Below are positions 33,012-35,914 of a DNA stretch of 35,914 nt, piece after piece. The number at the start of each line of letters is the position of its first letter. The stretch's first letter is position 1. The notes below the pieces were generated by a model, which searched no databases, had not been told where the DNA came from, and saw only the letters and a list, made by a program, of their open reading frames with translations. Source of the stretch: an uncultured Spirochaetota bacterium (GTDB taxonomy: Bacteria; Spirochaetota; Spirochaetia; Treponematales; Rectinemataceae); assembly GCA_903821875.1 (NCBI GenBank), contig CAIJMU010000025.1, forward strand, positions 1 through 35,914. Reading direction: 5' to 3'. Made by a program: the position numbers and the translations under genes.

Positions 33012-35399
33012 ATGATGAATATGCACAACTCAAACCGATTCCCTCGCATCCTCGGACTTTTCGCTGTCGCGCTTATCGGCTTGCTATTCGCGAACGCCTG
33101 CACCCTGCTCAATGTTTGGGCAAAGCCCGGAACAGGAAATGTCGCGATCACGGTCGTAAACGAAAGCGCAAGCAGGACAATCGCGCCAACGGCACCGACT
33201 ATCGCATCCTACATGGTCCGGCTTTCCAGGACAGGCTCAGTCGACGTACTCGGCTACTCGACGACAAGCACGATTACGGCTTCTTCGGTTCCCACTGGTA
33301 CCTGGAATCTTGTGGTCGAGGCCTATCTCAACACCGGCTCTGTTGCCACGCCTCCCACGCAACTGCTCGGGAGAAGTAATGTGGTAAAGATCGATGTTGC
33401 CGCAGGTTCTACACCAAGCACCCAGACGGTCAGCTTTGCACCAACCGAGAACGGTACCGGTACGCTCAATGTCACCTTTAACTGGACCACGATCGATGCC
33501 GATTTTAGTTCGCTCAGCCTTGCCAGGCTTTCCGACAACAAGGACATCACGCTAGCAAGTGGCGTAACAAACGCAGCTGGCACTGCAAGCATGAATCTTT
33601 CCGGCGTCAGAAGCGCGATTTCAGATCCATATATCGTCAAACTTCGCCTCAAGAAAAACGGTGTCGATATGGCGCCCTTCGACGAAATTGCCTATGTCTG
33701 CGACAATCAGACCTCCTCGAAGACCATAACCATAGCCTCCGCAGATCTCGACTCGGCGCCAAGCGCGCCAACAGGGCTGACGGCTTCGATCACTGCAGGC
33801 AGTAACACAACCATCAATCTCTCCTGGACCAAGAGCGCCGTGAACGCTGCCAACTACATAGCGTACGTCGGTGGTACGGCACGCGATTCGACTCTTGCCG
33901 GCAACGCAAGCAGCTATTCGGTCACGAGCAGCACGACTGATACTAGTTTCGCAGTAGCGTCAAAGAACGCCTTTGGGACGAGCAGTCAGGCGACATACGC
34001 CATGGTTCGTGTCACGGGGATTGGTCTGAGTTCTAGCTCTGCGACTATTGGTGTCGGTGGAACAGCGAAACCAACGGCGACCCTGACCACATTAAGCGGT
34101 ACCGCGACCATAACCACCGTTGACTGGAGCAGCAACGACGCCACCAAAGCGACAGTCGACTCCACTGGCTTGATCACGGCAGTTGCTGCGGGTCCTGCCA
34201 CTATCACCGCCAAGGCCCGCGATGGCGGGACTACCGCAACGTTCGCCGCAACGGTAGTTTCGACTGGAAACATCAAGGGGCAGGTAGCCTTGCCCGACGC
34301 ATCGGCCCTTGCAGGCGTTACGGTGAGTGCAACAGCCGGAGTCGCTATATACAGTACGACTACAGCCGCCGACGGAAGCTTTACTCTAGCGGTGCCAGCT
34401 GGAACCTGGACCGTCAGTTTCAGTAAGTCGACGTACAACAGCACGAGCTATCCCGATATTTCGGTCACAGCCGGGGCTAATACAGTAATCGAATCGGTCA
34501 TGACCTGGCTTTCATCCGCAAGCGGCAACGCGGGCATCTCAGGCACGATCTTTGATGCGTCCACATCAGGAGCTAAGGTTGGCGGCGCAACCATCAATTT
34601 CCGCGCTGGCATCAATACTACTACTGGGACTATTGTGAAAACAGCAACCAGCTCCTCGACTGCGGGCACCACACTCGGTACCTATTCCTGGGATGGAAGG
34701 AATTCTTCGAGTGTTTACTCGCCTGGTGCTTATACCGCTGAAGTTATCAAAACCGGCTATGTTACCTTGTACTTCACCGTCAATGTCGTCCCGGGAAGCA
34801 GTACACGGAGCGGGCAAGACACGACTATGTCACAGACTATTTCCACCGGCAATGTGACACGTTTCGTCCTCACCTGGAATTCAAGTCCAGCGGATCTCGA
34901 TATCAAGGCAATGTTCCCGAGTGGAGCAACAACCAAGACCTTCCCCGATGGATATGCCGGCTACAGTGCAGCACCCTTTGGGTCTGTCGCGGATGTGAAT
35001 TCTGACTATGCCAAGATCGAAAGCGATTGCACTACTGGCAGTGGACCAGAAGCTGTATCCATAGGGCAACATAGCGGAATCTATGGAACCACCGGAAAGA
35101 CCATCACTATCGCTGCACTGAACTATAGCCATTGGGACTGGTTCTATGATGCATCCAATGGAGCTGCGAGTCCCAAGAACGGCACAGAGCCAATAGCAAT
35201 GAAAGCATCAGGGGCGAAACTTACCGTTTATCGCAGCAATAGCGCAGGCACGACGACTACCCTGATTGGAACCTTCTATGTTCCAGCCATCACGAGCGGC
35301 ACGACGAACAACGACACATGGAATATCTGCACGATGGATACATCCGGCACCCTCGTACTCGTCGGTACTATTACAGATTCTGGAGCTTATGTACCATGA
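33012..35399 (+). CDS. Predicted lipoprotein with Fn3, BIG2, carboxypeptidase-regulatory-like and YfaP-like domains
   Basis: The 795-residue product has lipobox FANAC (Cys30) and an N-terminal domain like that of the preceding gene. It has a fibronectin III-like domain (SAPSAPTGLTASI to ASKNAFGTSSQ) and a BIG2 domain (WSSNDATKATVDSTGLITAV). A carboxypeptidase-regulatory-like domain follows (NIKGQVALPDASALAGVTVS to SFTLAVPAGTWTVSFSK), then a second, looser one (ISGTIFDASTSGAKVGGATI). The C-terminal part has FVLTWNSSPADLDIKAMFP, like the YfaP/DUF2135 family. There are no aBig repeats. It starts seven bases after the previous stop, with GGGG just upstream; the adjacent ATG 33015 is equally possible. 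It ends the four-gene operon. It may cap or decorate the surface structure; this is inference. Confidence 0.78.
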   Translation: MMNMHNSNRFPRILGLFAVALIGLLFANACTLLNVWAKPGTGNVAITVVNESASRTIAPTAPTIASYMVRLSRTGSVDVLGYSTTSTITASSVPTGTWNLVVEAYLNTGSVATPPTQLLGRSNVVKIDVAAGSTPSTQTVSFAPTENGTGTLNVTFNWTTIDADFSSLSLARLSDNKDITLASGVTNAAGTASMNLSGVRSAISDPYIVKLRLKKNGVDMAPFDEIAYVCDNQTSSKTITIASADLDSAPSAPTGLTASITAGSNTTINLSWTKSAVNAANYIAYVGGTARDSTLAGNASSYSVTSSTTDTSFAVASKNAFGTSSQATYAMVRVTGIGLSSSSATIGVGGTAKPTATLTTLSGTATITTVDWSSNDATKATVDSTGLITAVAAGPATITAKARDGGTTATFAATVVSTGNIKGQVALPDASALAGVTVSATAGVAIYSTTTAADGSFTLAVPAGTWTVSFSKSTYNSTSYPDISVTAGANTVIESVMTWLSSASGNAGISGTIFDASTSGAKVGGATINFRAGINTTTGTIVKTATSSSTAGTTLGTYSWDGRNSSSVYSPGAYTAEVIKTGYVTLYFTVNVVPGSSTRSGQDTTMSQTISTGNVTRFVLTWNSSPADLDIKAMFPSGATTKTFPDGYAGYSAAPFGSVADVNSDYAKIESDCTTGSGPEAVSIGQHSGIYGTTGKTITIAALNYSHWDWFYDASNGAASPKNGTEPIAMKASGAKLTVYRSNSAGTTTTLIGTFYVPAITSGTTNNDTWNICTMDTSGTLVLVGTITDSGAYVP

Positions 35400-35637
35400 C
35401 AAGCCTTCGGGGTCAGACCCCCGGCTCCATCAGTTCCATCCAGAGCATATTCTTGCTCTGGATGGAACAGGGAGGGCGCAGCCACCTGGGTCTCCGCCGA
35501 ACTGAAACCAGAAATAATGATTGCCTTGATTAGGAAGGGGGCTCAGGCCTCCCTCCTCTCACCCTATGGTGGAGTCTGGTGACACCGAATAAGGGGACCA
35601 GCCCTGAGGGTCAGACCCCGCGAGCCTGGAACCTTCT
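35400..35637. repeat. Palindrome-rich, REP-like intergenic patch
   Basis: The short palindrome GGGGTCAGACCCC occurs at 35409-35421, and a near copy GGGTCAGACCCC at 35608-35619, bounding about 190 bases. Between them is a perfect 15-bp inverted repeat, GTTCCATCCAGAGCA (35433-35447) and TGCTCTGGATGGAAC (35454-35468), with a six-base loop. The hairpin follows the operon stop by 33 bases but has no U-tract. Palindromes of this GGGGTC form are often seen near REP-associated transposase genes, from general recollection, so this may be a REP/MITE-type remnant as well as the 3' end of the operon. No gene is seen in it. Confidence 0.6.
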
Positions 35638-35914
35638 TTAGGCCTTCTCCACTTCTTCGGGCGTCAAACCTGTGCCCTCCGCGATGATGGCAGAATCAAT
35701 TCCAAGTCCCTTGAGGCGTCGAGCAGTTTCCAAAGCTCCCTCTGCTTTGCCCTCGATCCTGCCATCGGCCAAACCCTCAGCCCGGTCGACGATGTGCCAG
35801 TCCTTGACTCGGCTGATCCAGTCCATGCGGCGGTCGTAGGCCCAGCGGGCGCGCTTCGATTTGTTGAACAGAGCCATCATGTTCGCCGCCTCCTGGATGT
35901 CCGAATCCAAGCCC
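35638..35914 (-). CDS. Rpn/PD-(D/E)XK transposase-family nuclease (C-terminal part only)
   Basis: The frame is open to the window edge, so only the last 91 or so residues are visible; the leucine codon at 35910 is internal. The C-terminus has the hallmark of the Rpn (recombination-promoting nuclease) family: a Glu/Gly/Lys-rich helix, EGLADGRIEGKAEGALETA, then a short helical tail, RRLKGLGIDSAIIAEGTGLT, ending EEVEKA. The catalytic PD-(D/E)XK domain would lie beyond the window. These genes are mobile-element-like and often multicopy in spirochaetes and Bacteroidetes. Its place next to a palindromic patch fits an accessory island edge. Confidence 0.8.
   Translation of the reverse strand, partial: GLDSDIQEAANMMALFNKSKRARWAYDRRMDWISRVKDWHIVDRAEGLADGRIEGKAEGALETARRLKGLGIDSAIIAEGTGLTPEEVEKA

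Overview
The window looks like a chromosomal segment of a GC-rich, diderm bacterium, most probably a spirochaete of the Treponema/Spirochaeta type. This is an inference from the gene families present: long lipoproteins built from Ig-like repeats of the aBig_2 (atrophied bacterial Ig) kind, a PEGA-domain protein, Lol lipoprotein-release genes and an Rpn-type nuclease. No rRNA or marker-gene search could be run. No tRNA, rRNA or CRISPR array was seen.

Region 1 (1-10.9 kb, all minus strand) is housekeeping. Read in the direction of transcription it runs: a stand-alone Cas2-like protein, prfB (RF2, with an intact programmed +1 frameshift site), a PEGA-domain envelope protein, ftsY, a secreted protein with YD/RHS-like repeats, lolE, lolD, lolC, a gap with a probable promoter, then recA, folK and scpA (cut by the window start). 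From prfB to lolC nearly every junction is an overlap of a few bases, so this is one translationally coupled unit. It joins translation termination, SRP-dependent targeting and outer-membrane lipoprotein release.

Region 2 (10.9-15.0 kb, minus) is a complete polyamine ABC transporter, potA-potB-potC-potD, with a good sigma-70-type promoter in front of potA and a strong hairpin after potD. Region 3 (15.0-21.3 kb, minus) holds a CPA2/Kef-type antiporter fused to Usp-like and PTS EIIA-like domains, a HemL-like class III aminotransferase with a long structured leader, and a bifunctional FtcD (formiminotransferase-cyclodeaminase).

Region 4 (21.7-35.4 kb, plus) is the most unusual part: four coupled genes of 1359, 1069, 1325 and 795 residues. 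The first has a predicted small beta-barrel, one BIG2 domain, ten aBig-type repeats and a C-terminal OmpA-like domain. The next three are predicted lipoproteins with aBig, BIG2, fibronectin III, carboxypeptidase-regulatory-like and YfaP/DUF2135-like modules. Together they look like a cell-surface scaffold or adhesin system in which an outer-membrane anchor is made with three long surface lipoproteins. No function can be assigned from sequence alone.

The last 500 bases hold a palindrome-rich, REP-like intergenic patch and the 3' end of an Rpn/PD-(D/E)XK transposase-family nuclease gene on the minus strand.
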